This document shows, piece by piece, positions 32,613-44,743 of a stretch of DNA of 64,000 nucleotides. Position numbers and translations under genes: made by a program. Position 1 is the first letter of the stretch. Each line of letters starts with the position of its first letter. The stretch comes from Bipolaris cookei. Its lineage: Eukaryota; Ascomycota; Dothideomycetes; Pleosporales; Pleosporaceae. The notes under the pieces are model-generated. The model was not told the origin of the DNA. It made no database searches and saw nothing but the letters and a program-made list of their open reading frames with translations. Where the stretch lies: the NCBI GenBank assembly GCA_002286855.1, contig NRSV01000018.1, forward strand, positions 1,619 to 65,618, written 5' to 3'.

Positions 32613-35570
32613 AGTGATGATTTGTATCAATATTCCAGTCAAGACACTGCTCTATAGCTATACAGACGTGGAAATGATGTGGTAGACAAAGAGATGAACA
32701 AAGTGCTGTTAGATCCCCAGAGACCGAGCTGGATGATCTGGAGAAGAAAGAATCTGGGGACGTAGGCTTTGTCTCTTATACTCATAGCCCACGTTTCAGT
32801 GTGGGGTGAACACCTCCATTTTTTGCCCCAGATGGTCCCCAGCTGCTCTCTTCCGAAAACACACGAGCTTGTCAAGGTACCTCCGCGCGTGCATGCCTTC
32901 CAAGCCATCTCAGGGCACTTCTCCCGGCCGCCTTGGGACAAGTTTGGAGCTGCCGGTGTGGCTAAAACGGGGAATGCGGGGTTTCCAAACACAATTGCCC
33001 AGCGCTCAGACAAAGTGATTGGGTGCAAATCCCGATTCTGAGTCGCAAATATGCGAGTCGTGTGAGGGCCCTGAGGACGGACTGCCTTAGAAGCTGGGCA
33101 TTATCAGTCACCTTTCCGCATTTTGGTAGCTTTGGCCGGGATAAGGCACAGCGCCCAATTGTCGGAGGTCTCGTATCCGACGCAACTGCAGTATCGGTAT
33201 TCAAATAGTGTGAACGCCACTTACTGTAAGTTACACTGATGGTCACAAACAGGCGGCTTGGTCCCCCGACGCCGAGTCCCCTCTTAGGAGTGCAAAGAAT
33301 GCAAAGAAGTCTTCTCCAAAGACAAGACTCTCTCTCTGCCAGCATGCAATGCTGACATCGGAGGAGAGGAAAAAATACGCAGATACTATCCCAGCAAGGT
33401 AATCCGTATGACGCCCAAGGGCTTAACGACTGGGGCTCGTCATCAAGAACGTTTCTTAGCCAGTTCTTGTGACTGGTTCCGGTCAAACGCCCAGACAGGA
33501 CCCTGGGCTTCGGCGGCCTTGTTGGGGAGACAAGTAGTTTGGCAAGTTCACAAAGGCTTGGTGTTTCGCGATGCCGAATGACTTGGTGGCAGGGAAACCA
33601 GCTCGGTGTTCCACTAACGTCTAGGCCAAGCGAGCCCAGATCAACCCCAAGATCCCAAGATCTTGGGCTAGTGGCATTGCGGGGGATTTAATGCCAATAG
33701 CGGAGCTTGTTGCATAGATGAAGAGCTAATTGTCTTGTGATGCATGGGTTCTCAGCCGCGCTGCAGCTATGATCGCGTGTTTGGAGAACAAGTGGTCGAA
33801 TCGGGAGGGGTAGTGTGACTTCGTCTCGAGGGGCGCGGTCAAGGAGCGTGGCTTCGACTTTCTTTCACCCTACTACAGGCCCAATCACGTCGTGGCCAAG
33901 AGAGTCCGTGGAGCAGTTCTCGTCTTGGCCAACACGCACCGCGCCAAACGTTGTTGTCTTTGTCCACGGGACAATCCGGGTCCAGGTCGTGGTAGGCAGT
34001 GGTGATGACAAGCCATGCCGTATACAACACCGGAAACTAGCAAGAGCCCAATCCGTCGATAGGTATGCAGCGGTGCGATATCCGCTCCCGGGTTATGGAC
34101 TTGAATGACGTGAGTGATGCGCGCAGTACTAGAGAAAACCTCGGGTTATTCATCTGGCCATACGGTGATCACGGCCGTGAGTACAAAATGGACGGGCGGT
34201 TATGACGGCGGTTGTGACGGTGACAGCGACGATCTCCCAACAAAGCTGAAAGCGCGCGTCGAGACCCCATGGGGTTGTGGAGTAAACCGGTTTACCAAAT
34301 GCCTGGATGTAACGGTGTGTCGCTGATCCTTTGTCCTACCCGACCGAAGGGTTAAGCTAGGGAGCACGGTGATACCAACCAATTTTTTCCGTTAGCATGT
34401 CAATGCACATTGGGGTGCGATGCCAGGACCCGCCAAAGGGCGGGAATTGCTTCGATATATACCACTGCCAATCGAGCTGCGGATAAGTATCCGCACAAGC
34501 AAACCGGAAGTGCGGAGTCAGTGTGTCGCGTGAACAACTCCAAGATTCTTCGGTGCTTGGTTCTGATGCACTGCCGAACTTATCACCAATCCGGCGTAAG
34601 AACTTAAAGAGTCGATAAGACTGTACTGGGAGACTGTAAGGCCTGGCATGGAATAGACAAAGATTTACTTCGGATTGTCGCGTCAAAACTGTGAAAACTG
34701 TGAATACTTCATGAATGAAATCGACTCATCTGTGTACAACCTATATGTCGAACTGGACGCCTATTTGCCTAAGAGCAAATCGCAATGTGCATGATACTTT
34801 GGAAACGAGCGGCTAGCTCCACAGATACGAGGTTAGCGGAATCTCAAGACGACATAGAATCAAGGAAAACTGCCTGTTAGCCAACAGTGTATCAAACAGA
34901 ACCTCGACTTCTTGATACACGCAATACACCATGCCTGCAGTCGTATTTTGCCCAACCAATAACAGTAAGGTGTTAAACATCCTCTACATCAACCAAAACA
35001 AGTCTCTAGCGTTAGTAGAGTTGTTCTTTAGGTCTGCGATCCAGGTGGCAATATTTAGAGATATAGATAAAGTCTGTAGTTGGCTTAATTCTCCTTATTT
35101 TGGGGATTTATAGGTCTAAAAACGCTGAACGGCTGGATCAAATACGATTACAGACATGGTGGAATAGAAGCATTCTAGAAATACGCATGTCGGACCAAGG
35201 AGGTAGTGGACAGTAGGCCTGGGATACTCCTACACCGACTAAGGCTCGATACGAGCAATGTATAAAAGCTCTTCCAAAGCCAGCCAGGATATATTAAAAT
35301 ATATTCTCGGCCCTGGGCCTCTGCCCATGCTTACGAATTCTATACAGGCAAACCATCTGCGTGTAATAGACAACTCAAATGATATTATCATTAGAATCAC
35401 TACCCTTATTGTAGGATGAGAGAGACAATAAGTAGTGTACATGTGCGTATACTATACGTACGGTAAACGCAGAAGCTAAACTCATTAGAGGCAAATTTTA
35501 TAGAAACAAAACAAAATACTACAGCCAAAGGCTCTTCGTGAACAGCCCAACTAGTATGCGTGAAAAAAAT
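32613..35570. other. Gene-poor 3-kb stretch
   Basis: No supported gene. The left part (to about 34.1 kb) is of mixed composition and should hold the transporter promoter. It contains a perfect 14-bp palindrome cccaagatcttggg at 33654-33667. From about 34.7 kb the sequence is AT-rich with many stops on all frames, as in decayed repeats. The ATG frame at 34931-35113 has no recognisable product. Confidence 0.4.
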
Positions 35571-37470
35571 CTACAATTCAATTTCCGAATCACTCTCTTT
35601 ACTTTCATGGCCAGCCATCTCACTCTCACTCTCAACAGGCATCTGCGCTCATGTCTCCAACACCGTTGATGCAGCTGAAGATGCCGTTTTACTTCCCGCA
35701 GGCGACCCGTTGCTTGGCGTCTGCTTCGACTTGAGCCCGTAAGCCATATTCAACACGGTCTGCATCTTGTGCTCCTTCTCAAAGAAACTGATGCAGAAGC
35801 ATAGCACGGCCAAGGCGGTAAAGATAATCCATACGCTTCTCAGCGATTGAGTATATGCGGTTAAAATCTCACTCTTTATAGTAAGCGTGATACCGTATTT
35901 CTTGACGAACGAGGCTGTTGCACGCTGGTATGCCTGGCCGTGAGAGAGCTTTGCCTGGGCGGCTAGCGAGGAGATACTGGATAGAAGCGAGGCAAAGCAC
36001 GCGTTGAACACTGCACCGGGGATCGCGACACCGAATAGTGATCCTGTTCCGCGTAAAAAAGCCCATGATCCTGCACTTGCTCCTGTACTAGCCTCAGGAA
36101 GCTTTACTTGGATGGCGGGGAGCATGGTCGGAATCACGATTCCAAGGCCAGACGCTATGATGAGTTGGATGCTAATTCATAGACCTGGGGATGTGCCTTG
36201 ATCAAGCATTATGCAGAGACCCTGACCGAGTGTTACACAGGCGAAGCCAGCCATGTGTATGTGTTTATATCTTCCCGTCAAGCTGAGAATGGGTCCGCCA
36301 ACAGCAGTGAGGACGACAACGACAAGTGTCGTGGGCATAACTTCAATGTCGTACTTTGTCGGGAACGAGCCTTTGGCGGCCTGGAAAAAGAGTGGGAGGT
36401 AGAATTGGAAGCCGTAGGCTATAAAGCCATGCGTGGCGGTCAATGCGAAGACAATGTTTGTCGTACGGTTCGAAAAGACGTGGGGTAGCATTGTGGGGTA
36501 CTTGCAAAAGCGAGAACGCTCCCAGACAATGAAACTGATGGGGCCTAGTATTCTGAGCACAACGAGTGTGACGAAAGATGGGTGGTTCCAAGGCCAGGGT
36601 GCGCCACCAGTGCTGAGCGCAACGAGAAGCATAAGCACAGAGCCAGTCAGTATGCTGCTGCCGATGTAGTCAATGTTTTTCAGATTGTCTCCGATAAATA
36701 CTTCGCCATAAGTAACGCCTTCGTCGACACTGAGCTAAACCCACATGATGGCCAGCGAGATGATACAGACGGGTATGTTGATCAGGAAGCACCAGTACCA
36801 TCCGTGTTCTGCAAAGACACCGCCGAGTAGCGGCCCCAATGTCATCCCAGTGGCGAAAGCAACATGTTTAATCGCTAGATAAGGACCTCTCTTCCTTAAT
36901 GGAACGATGTCACAGAGGACCATTTCAGCGAAGAGATCGATTCCGCCTGTGCCTAAGCCCTGAATGATCCGTCCAAAAATCGGCACTGGGCCTAACTTTG
37001 CCCCGGCACATATTGCGCTACCGAGAGCGAAAACAATGATGGCTGCCATCACGGGGCGTTTGCGTCCCCACATATCTCCCAGTTGAGAGTACAAAGGCTG
37101 GAAGACGGTGCTGGCCAGGAGAAATGCAGTTGCTATCCAAGAGAATCTGGTGTTCAAATCGAGAGCCTCAGAGATGGTGGGTAGTGCCGTGTTGGTGATG
37201 CTTCCTTCCAGTGCGGAAAGAATCAGTGGTATGCATATTGCAACGAAAGATCGCCAGAAGCCATCGGATCGAGTCCATTTTGCCGATGAATTCGAGCTGG
37301 ATAGACGCAAAGACAGAGTCAAATAGCTGAATTGCTCAGCAGAATGCGGTCTCGCATTTGGAGTTGCGTTTAAAGAAGGCTCGTTGTTGAGTTGCTTCTA
37401 GAGTACAACAACTTCGCCATTTTCCTCGTCGAATCTGGCAGAGGAGAACGTTGTGTTGGTATTGCTGAAG
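35571..37470 (-). pseudogene. DHA2-type MFS drug transporter pseudogene
   Basis: One continuous reading frame covers the whole protein without any frameshift but with four nonsense codons: TAG 37400-37398, TAG 36737-36735, TGA 36179-36177 and TGA 35651-35649. The product is a 14-TM drug:proton antiporter (IPLILSALEGSITNTALPTI, LGDMWGRKRPVM, TLGPLLGGVFAEHGWYWCF). It continues past the last TGA into an acidic tail (MPVESESEMAGHESKESDSE) that ends in TAG at 35573-35571. The 5' end is uncertain; coding-like sequence goes up to about 37470 without a clear ATG. Both TAG codons could come from CAG by C-to-T. Membrane helices and motifs are otherwise well kept, so inactivation looks recent. Confidence 0.82.
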
Positions 37471-37931
37471 CGATATGTTCAGATGGAATGAGGTACTAGG
37501 AGCAAGAGTATTTGAATTTTATTTTCCACTCTTTTCCTGTCCACCACGGTCAAGAGAGCTTTTCCAATACGCTGTCTCTGCTTGTGAAATAACGAGACAG
37601 ATGTTGGGTGATTCTTTCAAAAATATGGAGATTTTTGTCTTTCTAGAACTGGAAAGTTTAACCAACGGCGGTTCAAGTTCTTGAATCGTAAACGAGTTGC
37701 CGCATTTGAGCACGTTGAGAAGTCGAGACCATAGTTGAGTGATGGGGCCCACTTTTGCCGTACATCGCACTAAGAAAAACACAGGTATTTGAAGCAGATC
37801 TATCGGTCTGTGATGGGAATTGTGTACTTGATAATTACTGCATGTTTGCCTGGCGCATCCAGGTTGTAACCTACAGTTGTGGAACGTTGTGGATATTAAG
37901 TCTCTTAAACAGAAAGGCTAGGTTTTCTATT
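37471..37931. other. AT-rich region between two broken genes
   Basis: About 460 bp between the start region of the transporter pseudogene and the end of the F-box frame. No gene recognised; possibly decayed 3' part of the F-box gene. Confidence 0.35.
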
Positions 37932-38438
37932 CTAAGAAATGTTTTGCAGCGCACTAGTCTCCATCTTCCTCGATGCAGGGTCGACCAAGTCGAAGCCAGG
38001 TAATTGCATCGTCATGACATGGGGCAGGCTTCTCAACAGCAAACTTGCAATGCGCGTCGAATCGGCACCGTCTCTGATTTCATTGAACCAATGCTCCCGA
38101 TCACCTAGCCTCACGTACAACTCGAGGTTCTTCCTGATGATGGCATCGAGGTCTGGGTGATTGGGCCAAGGGTCGAGATTGCCACCGTATGCATGTCGCA
38201 CGCACAGGGAACGCACGGCTTCGCGATGGGGTGCAGATGTCCAGAATAAGAGCGCTAAGGAGCGAAGGTATTTGAAGTCATCTTTTTCGAGTTCAATGTT
38301 TGCATATAGTCGAGCAGTTGCAATGCGGTTCATGTCCTTGGATACCAGGCAGAGAGCATGAAGTGCCCTGCGATCTTGGTATAGCATGATCAGATCGAGT
38401 AGCTCATCGGGTAGTATCTCGATTCTTGATAAGCCCAT
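37932..38438 (-). CDS. F-box protein, probably 3'-truncated
   Basis: Frame of 168 residues from ATG 38438. The first ~45 residues are an F-box (LSRIEILPDELLDLIMLYQD, LHALCLVSKDMNRIATARLY), the motif that binds Skp1 in SCF ubiquitin ligases. The following part resembles the beginning of a leucine-rich substrate arm (YLRSLALLFWTSAPH, VRSLCVRHAYGG). Fungal proteins of this kind are usually 350-600 residues, so this one is short. The stop at 37932 is followed by AT-rich sequence. It may be a degraded copy or a genuinely short form; an upstream frame extension without ATG is ignored. Confidence 0.6.
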   Translation of the reverse strand: MGLSRIEILPDELLDLIMLYQDRRALHALCLVSKDMNRIATARLYANIELEKDDFKYLRSLALLFWTSAPHREAVRSLCVRHAYGGNLDPWPNHPDLDAIIRKNLELYVRLGDREHWFNEIRDGADSTRIASLLLRSLPHVMTMQLPGFDLVDPASRKMETSALQNIS

Positions 38439-38876
38439 GACGTCGTCTTCGCAAAGAGTAGATTGATATAGGATGCGATAACGAAATGGCAGAAGCACGA
38501 GAACAACAAGTGAGACGAAAAACAGGCTGATAAGAAAGGAAGCAAAAGGTGCAGGAGCGGATTCCAAGACGCCATATCGTCGTATGTAAATACATGTCCG
38601 GCTACCTACACGTCCAATGTCATGCCGCACGGGCCAAGACTAAGGCCATTCAGGTACAAGACACGGCAGTTGCGATATTGCGCTCATCATTCGGAAGGAA
38701 TGGTGCTGACGCCGCCCCAATTAGCCAACGCTCAGCAAATCAGTGCCAAGTCCACATGTCTGGGTACATAAGGAGGTTCAAAGTATTGTCACTCATGGCA
38801 CATTTACTTCATTATGACGAATCCTGCGCAGTCTGCTTCACGGAGCAGCCAGGAGTCGTCCCAAATCACGTGCAGA
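38439..38876. other. Intergenic, F-box promoter side
   Basis: About 440 bp upstream of the F-box ATG and downstream of the aminotransferase stop (both genes on the minus strand). No gene recognised. Confidence 0.4.
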
Positions 38877-40470
38877 CTACTTAAACTCCTTCATGAAGTC
38901 CTCGTGGAACTTGACAATACGTCCAGTCCAATCCGTGCCGGGGGCAAGGAAGGTCGTCCTAAAGTGCAGGGTTCCCTCCTTTTGTCCAAAGCCGGTTCCA
39001 GCGACGACACAAACACCGGTCGCGTCTAACATGCGGAAGCAGTAGAACTCGTCTGGAGCCCGACCTTCCTTCTTGGCCTGCTGAACAGCCTTTTCCGGGA
39101 GGTGGATGGTGGGGAAGAGGTACATGGAGCCCTAATAATTTGCGTTAGCATCCTGAATAGCTACTGGTTCTGCAAGGGAACAAGGATTCAGTAAGGCAGT
39201 AGGGTTGTACTCACCTGAGGCTCATTGCACTCCACTCCTTCCATCTTCTTGAAAGCTTCATACAGCGCATACGCGCGCTTCTTCAGTCCGTTGAAGATGC
39301 CATCGTACTCTTCCTTGTACAGAGCATAACTTGGCTCGCCCTCCTTGGGTGGGTTCACCATCATCTCAACGATGCACTGGCCGAGCACCGGCGGGCACAG
39401 CTGAATGGAGATGAACTTGTAAACCTCTTGCGCAACCTCTGGGTCGAAGCCGACCAGCTCAAAGTATCCTCCGCGATGTCCGCACTCGCCAACCATGCCC
39501 TTGGAGACGGAATGGAGAGAAGCCAGCTCCAAGTGATCGTATTTACCGGGGGTCTCCTTCTGTAGGTCACGGAGGGCCTTTTTGAAGGAGATGAACTCGC
39601 CGATGAAGACGTTGGTCTGATACACTTCATCTGCGATGACAACAACACCCTTTTCGGCGGCGAACTGGAGAACAGCCTTGATGTCCTCGGCGGGGAGCGA
39701 AGCGCCAGTGGGGTTACCCGGGTTGATGACGCAGATGGCCTTAACATCTGTGCCCTCGCTGACAGCCTTGTCATAGGCTGTTCGGATAGAGTCAAGCGAT
39801 GTGCCCCAAGCCTGCTCCTCGTCAAGGTAGTATGGTACACAGCGGGCGTTGAGTACGGATAGGGTAGCGGTGTAGAGAGGATACTGTGGGATGGGGACCA
39901 TGATGCCAGTCTCAGGCTTTGCGCAGATTGTGTGGAGAAGTGTGTTTACACCGGACGAAGCGCCATTGCTGAGGTAAATATCCTCAAACTTGGCTGGGTA
40001 GCCATCTCGTCCTACGTTCTGTTAGTCGGAAGCTCGTGATTGGAGGCACCGCTGTACGAACGCTCAATGTACTCTGCCACGCTCTGTCTGATGCCGGGAG
40101 CACCCTGGCTTTGGCTGTATGCGCCCACGCTCTTGACCTCTTTCAAGAGCTTCCTCGCGCGGCCGACAACATCCGACTTGTATCCCAGGCTGTTGAGTAG
40201 GACATCTTCATGCTCTAGCAGACCCGGGTTCTCGAGTATACTGGCGACCTGCCTGAAGAATGTGATGGGCTTCTGGTCTAGTTGTTGAGGATTGCCAATG
40301 TTTGCTGCAATGACAGTGTCAAAGGGTAGGTCACTGCCCTCACCCTTTGCCAACTTGGCGCGGTACTCCTCTGACTTGACGGCTAGTTCACCACGCACGG
40401 CATACTGGGCTGCCTTGACGTGGGGGTTGATGTTGCCAATGTTCAGCACCTTGCTTGGTGCCTTGGACAT
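38877..40470 (-). CDS. ALT1: Alanine aminotransferase
   Basis: Three exons on the minus strand: 40470-40062, 40011-39215 and 39131-38877 (introns 50 and 83 bp), 486 residues. It moves the amino group between alanine and 2-oxoglutarate using PLP. The class I/II fold is clear: VINPGNPTGASL, VVIADEVYQTNVF, and the PLP lysine in LHSVSKGMVGECGHRGGYFE, a motif typical of alanine aminotransferases. The first intron donor is gttcgt; only this placement gives YIERRDGYPAKFEDIYLSNG. The frame stays open upstream of ATG 40470 for about 43 codons (Ser/Arg/Thr-rich, like a mitochondrial presequence) but has no ATG. The annotated form is therefore cytosolic; a presequence added by an unseen exon cannot be excluded. 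Confidence 0.92.
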
Positions 40471-41407
40471 GATGGTGCGTGTGTGTGGGCGATGCGATGA
40501 AAATTGTGCGGGTCGGGCCGGCGATGAAGGTCGTAGGAGTGGATGGTTGAGAAGTGTGGAGGAGGTAAAGGGTGTATGGAGGACTAAGGTTGTGAGCACA
40601 GGTCTGGACTAAGTATGGTTCCGGTGAAGGCGATGCGCATGCAAGATGCTAGTTCCCGCGACGCATTCGAAACACGTAGGACATGTATGCGTCAAAAGGT
40701 AGCCCATATTTTTTATGCTACTCGAGTGGTGCCCCACCCGTAGTGGTGCTCCCACGACAAACGCCTTGCCCCTCGTCGTAGCGCGGCGCCGTGCGAGCAT
40801 ATTTGGTCACGTCGTATGTGGCGACTGACCGAGTTGCAAAGAGGGCTGGGGATCAGAAAATACCTCGTGAACCCACGTTGCCACCACTCCACCGTGCTCT
40901 ACTGCCGTGGGCGCAAAGTGAGCGGACAGACGCCTGCGCCAAAGCCGATGACGGCGACATTGTAACTAGACCCTGAGAGCTTATCGGCGGCGTCGCTCGA
41001 GGCCGATCACCCCACACCTGGCGTGGGCTCTGCACCGGCGGCGTCGAATCGAGCTCGTAAGAAGCGATGTAATGGGGGCGTGGGTGTCGCAATGATACAA
41101 GTCGACGTCTAAAAGGCAGACAATGGATATATCTCTAGGGCATAAAAGAAATATTGCGCCCCCGTTATCGCACCGCATGCCGCTCCCGCCTTCCCGATGA
41201 GCTGCAACGCGGAGATAGCGGGGCTAAGGCTGCGGATAGGGCAATGCAATGCGGGCACCGAAACCCTCACCGTAACGCCTAGAACGGAAGAGGTAGCATG
41301 TTGACATGGGCGTTCACTCTAATATTTCTTTCAGCTGTCTTTGCGCTGTTTTCATCTAGGCCTAGAGTATCACATCATTACACGTTCGCCTGACTAAAGG
41401 CCAATGT
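40471..41407. other. Intergenic, ALT1 promoter and RPN7 3' region
   Basis: About 940 bp. No gene with domain support. Several short GC-rich frames are taken as chance. No tRNA-like structure found. Confidence 0.4.
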
Positions 41408-42971
41408 CTAACCACGCTCGCTTCCCCTCAGCCTGACGGCTTGGCCATACTTTTGCAGCTTGGTGATGAGCTGGTCACCCTGCTTGACTACGTCCGCGTA
41501 CTGCTTGTTCTTGTCGTCTGGGCGGTTCGTCTCGATGATGCCCTTGACTCGATCAATCGTGCACGGAATGCGGTCGGCAGCGATGAAGCGGGCAAGGTCC
41601 CTAGTCATCGTAATTAGTACAAGTGCAGACTACATGCAACAGAACATGACTTACTTGTCGAGGAAGTCAACAGTGACACCAAAATCTCTGGCCATGCTCT
41701 CCAGACCAACCACGCGGTACGACTGGAGGAGCTGTTGGTAGGCCCGCAGACGCATCTCGCGGACATACCAGCCGCGGTGCTCGTACATGTAGCGGTCTTG
41801 GCTGAGGAAGTTGGTCTCTACCTCGCCTAGGGCACCGAAGAAACCCTTGTAATCGCCCTCATACAAACTCTTGACCAACTTAGATAGCGGGGAAAAGTCC
41901 ACTGCCGCCTCCTGATCTTGTGATCCACCAAGGGTAGTGAGATTGACAACCGTCGGGACGGGAGTCGCTGTTGAGCCTGATGCATCTGCCATCTCCTCAT
42001 CGCCGGCTGCTGGTCCCGCTGAAGCCTGTCCAGTGATGGCTGAGAGCTTCTCTTCCGAAGTGCCTACAATCGCTTTGATCTCTGGCGCATCCACCACCTT
42101 GGATTTGAAGTCAACCCGCTTGAGCGATACCGAACCCGCAAGAATGGCGTAGACCACAAGGTTCGAGTAGCTGCAGAGCTCATAGCTGGTAAAGGTTGAC
42201 AAACTATCAAGCAGCAGCGGGGCAGCTTGTGAGTGTGATCGGACAGTGAGGTAGTGCAGTCCAGTGTATGCCTTGAGACGATTGCGACGATCCCAGTCAC
42301 CACCACTCTCTACCAATGCGCTGGCTCGGTCAATCGACTTCTTGGCTAGTATCCTGTCACCGAAGAAGAGCGCAATGCGTATTATGGCAAGGACGAGGTC
42401 GATCTTGGTGCCCAGGATGCCCGTCTTTTCGAACATGGCCTCGTAGCTGGCAATGGCTTTGTCCTACATCATTGTCAGCGGCATTTTCCTTTTGTATAGC
42501 GCACTGCTGAAATACCTTGTCGCCTATGCGGTTGTACAGCTCTGCGCGCTTTCCCCGCGCCGCCTGCACTTCGGTTTCGCCAGCCTTCTCCTCTGCCTCC
42601 TCTTCCTCATTTTGTATCACCTCCAACTCCTTCTCGCACTGGGCCTTTAAGCTCTCGTACAGCTTCTCATCCCAAGGCAGCGGCACCTCGAGCGTTGGAG
42701 TCCGTGTAGCAAGCATCGTCGCTAAGCTGGCGGAAGGTCTCCGGTTCTTGCTCGGCTGGTCTGCGCTGCCCTCGCCTTGTGCATTGAGAACGCCATCTAC
42801 AGGGTGTGCAAGGTACCGGTAGAGGGGCGCCATCTTGTTCTCGGTGATGCCATCCTGAACCGACTTCAAGGCAGCTTGCTTTGCTTGTTTCGAGGCGGCG
42901 GGATTTGTGAGCTGGAAGATATGCTGCGACAGCTGGAGGTCGGGATACTTTGCAAATTGCGGATCACCCAT
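41408..42971 (-). CDS. RPN7: 26S proteasome lid subunit RPN7
   Basis: Three exons on the minus strand: 42971-42516, 42463-41655 and 41600-41408 (introns 52 and 54 bp), 485 residues. It starts MGDPQFAKYPDLQLSQHIF. The helical-repeat part includes RGKRAELYNRIGDK joined to DKAIASYEAMFEKT and KTGILGTKIDLVLAIIRIAL, hallmark of Rpn7/PSMD6. A PCI domain lies near the C-terminus (YVREMRLRAYQQLLQSYRVV, MARDFGVTVDFLDKDLARFI). It is part of the proteasome lid that supports deubiquitination of substrates. A disordered Ala/Glu/Thr-rich insert (about residues 290-330) is longer than I expect in yeast. Divergent from ABD1. Confidence 0.94.
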
Positions 42972-43357
42972 CGTGGCTAATTATGTGAGATAGGGAGGGT
43001 AAGGAAGTGGTGGTGGGTAACAGCGGACGGCGTTGAATCGTGGGGATGTTGATGTGATGACGGGAGTGTCTTGCCCGCCGCCGCTGAACTTCCGCAGGTA
43101 AAGCTCGCGCACGGCCCTAAACATTGGAGACGCGGAACGCTAGAACAACGGCTGCACTTGGTCTTTCTGATCTTTACAGTTTTGTTTTCCTCTCGTCTTG
43201 CCAACTTCTCTACTAAACTACAAAAGCCCTTCATACTTTCACATATAATCATATTTTCTGATACTCCAACGCACGACTCCGCCCACCAACACTCCATCAT
43301 CACCAACGCATCGGACCCAGAACCCGCCAGTAAACGCGCTGCACCAGAAGCTACACC
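42972..43357. promoter_or_regulatory. Shared divergent promoter, RPN7 and ABD1
   Basis: 386 bp separate the two start codons, so both promoters must be here. I searched for the proteasome control element GGTGGCAAA and did not see an exact copy. No other site is claimed. Confidence 0.45.
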
Positions 43358-44743
43358 ATGGCGGGCGCTGAGCAAAATAACAAACGCGCACGCTCACCCT
43401 CGAGATCACCGTCCAGATCACCACCACGCCAACGGAAGCGTCCGGGAGCAGGCGCACGTGTGCCTGCTGCCGACCGAGAAGCGGCTCGTAAGCGACAGCA
43501 GGCACGAGAAGAGGAGGCAGCCAGACGGGCACACGAAGAAGCTGCACAGCGTGGTGTGCATGATGTTGTCAAGCAGCACTACAACATGGTGCCGGAGCGA
43601 GGCCGTGAATGGCGCAACACTGACAGCAAAATCAAGGGACTACGCAGCTTCAATAATTGGATCAAGTCGTCCATCATCCAAAAGTTCATTGGCGATGAGC
43701 GACACCTCAAGATCCTGGACATTGGGTGCGGAAAGGGTGGCGATTTGGGTAAATGGGAAAAATCGAGAAAAGTCGAGCTCTATGTTGGCTGTGATCCTGC
43801 AGACGTGTCCATTCGACAGGCCAAAGAGCGATTTTCGCAGATGCAAAGGAAGAACCGGCGTCTTTTCCATGGCGAGTTCTACGCAAAAGACTGCTTTGGA
43901 GAGTGGCTAGGTGATATACCCATTATTAAGGAGGTAGGCATTGATCCTGGCGCCGGGCAAGGAAATGCTATGAGCCAGCGCTGGGGCGGTGGTGGCTGGG
44001 ACATGGTCACGATGATGTTCTGCATGCACTATGCCTTTGAGAGCGAGGCCAAGGCTAAAGGCATGCTGCGAAATGTTGCTGGCGCCCTGAAGAAAGGAGG
44101 GCGATTTATTGGCTGTATACCGAACTCGGACGTTTTGTCGCAAAAGGTCATTGAGCACCACAAGGCCAAGGGTACAGCACCACCGGAGACAAATGGTGGT
44201 GTCGACGACGATGACGATGACCGCCCAGCGTTTGCAAGCGACGACGACGATTGGGACCCTGAGAAGAGCCTCGATAGCCCCAAGCCTGTCGACACAGAGC
44301 ACAAGAATGGCGACAAGCCAACCGAGGCAAAGGAAAAGGAAAAGGCAAAGGAAGAACAAGAAGACGGCGAAGTCGAAGACGAAGGATTCAGCTGGGGAAA
44401 CAGCATCTACAGTGTCAAGTTCCCCGGCAAGACGCCTCCAGATGGCACATTCCGCCCGCCCTATGGCTGGAAGTATTCGTACTGGCTGACCGAAGCGGTC
44501 GAAGCGCCTGAGTATGTGGTACCGTGGGAAGCATTCCGAGCGCTGGCCGAAGACTTCAATCTCGAGCTGCAGTACCGCAAGCCATTCCGAGATATCTGGG
44601 AGGAGCAAAAGGACGATCCAATTCTCGGGCCGCTGAGTGAGGTCATGAAGGTCAGGGATCGTGCGACAGGCCGGTTGCTGACTTCGGAAGAGGAGTTGGA
44701 GGCCGCGGACTTTTATCACGCCTTTTGTTTCTACAAGGTCTAG
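43358..44743 (+). CDS. ABD1: mRNA cap guanine-N7 methyltransferase
   Basis: Intronless, 461 residues from ATG 43358 in a good context (accATGg). The Arg/Ser-rich N-terminal tail is variable in the family. The catalytic domain shows LRSFNNWIKSSIIQKF (about 95-110), the SAM-binding loop LDIGCGKGGDLGKW (120-133), the second SAM contact YVGCDPADVSIRQA, FCMHYAFESE, and the end DFYHAFCFYKV. It adds the N7 methyl to the GpppN cap in the nucleus. An acidic insertion (residues ~285-345, Asp/Glu/Lys-rich) is present before GFSWGNSIYSVKF. Such inserts occur in filamentous fungi. Confidence 0.95.
   Translation: MAGAEQNNKRARSPSRSPSRSPPRQRKRPGAGARVPAADREAARKRQQAREEEAARRAHEEAAQRGVHDVVKQHYNMVPERGREWRNTDSKIKGLRSFNNWIKSSIIQKFIGDERHLKILDIGCGKGGDLGKWEKSRKVELYVGCDPADVSIRQAKERFSQMQRKNRRLFHGEFYAKDCFGEWLGDIPIIKEVGIDPGAGQGNAMSQRWGGGGWDMVTMMFCMHYAFESEAKAKGMLRNVAGALKKGGRFIGCIPNSDVLSQKVIEHHKAKGTAPPETNGGVDDDDDDRPAFASDDDDWDPEKSLDSPKPVDTEHKNGDKPTEAKEKEKAKEEQEDGEVEDEGFSWGNSIYSVKFPGKTPPDGTFRPPYGWKYSYWLTEAVEAPEYVVPWEAFRALAEDFNLELQYRKPFRDIWEEQKDDPILGPLSEVMKVRDRATGRLLTSEEELEAADFYHAFCFYKV

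Noticed and set aside
32962..33486. 174-codon minus-strand frame
   Set aside because: Upstream region of the transporter, no domain, atypical composition; probably chance.
34931..35113. 60-codon frame in AT-rich sequence
   Set aside because: Too short, no motif; may be a relic of a repeat but nothing supports a gene.
40471..40599. Mitochondrial presequence for the alanine aminotransferase
   Set aside because: The frame is open and presequence-like but has no ATG; kept only as a remark on the gene.
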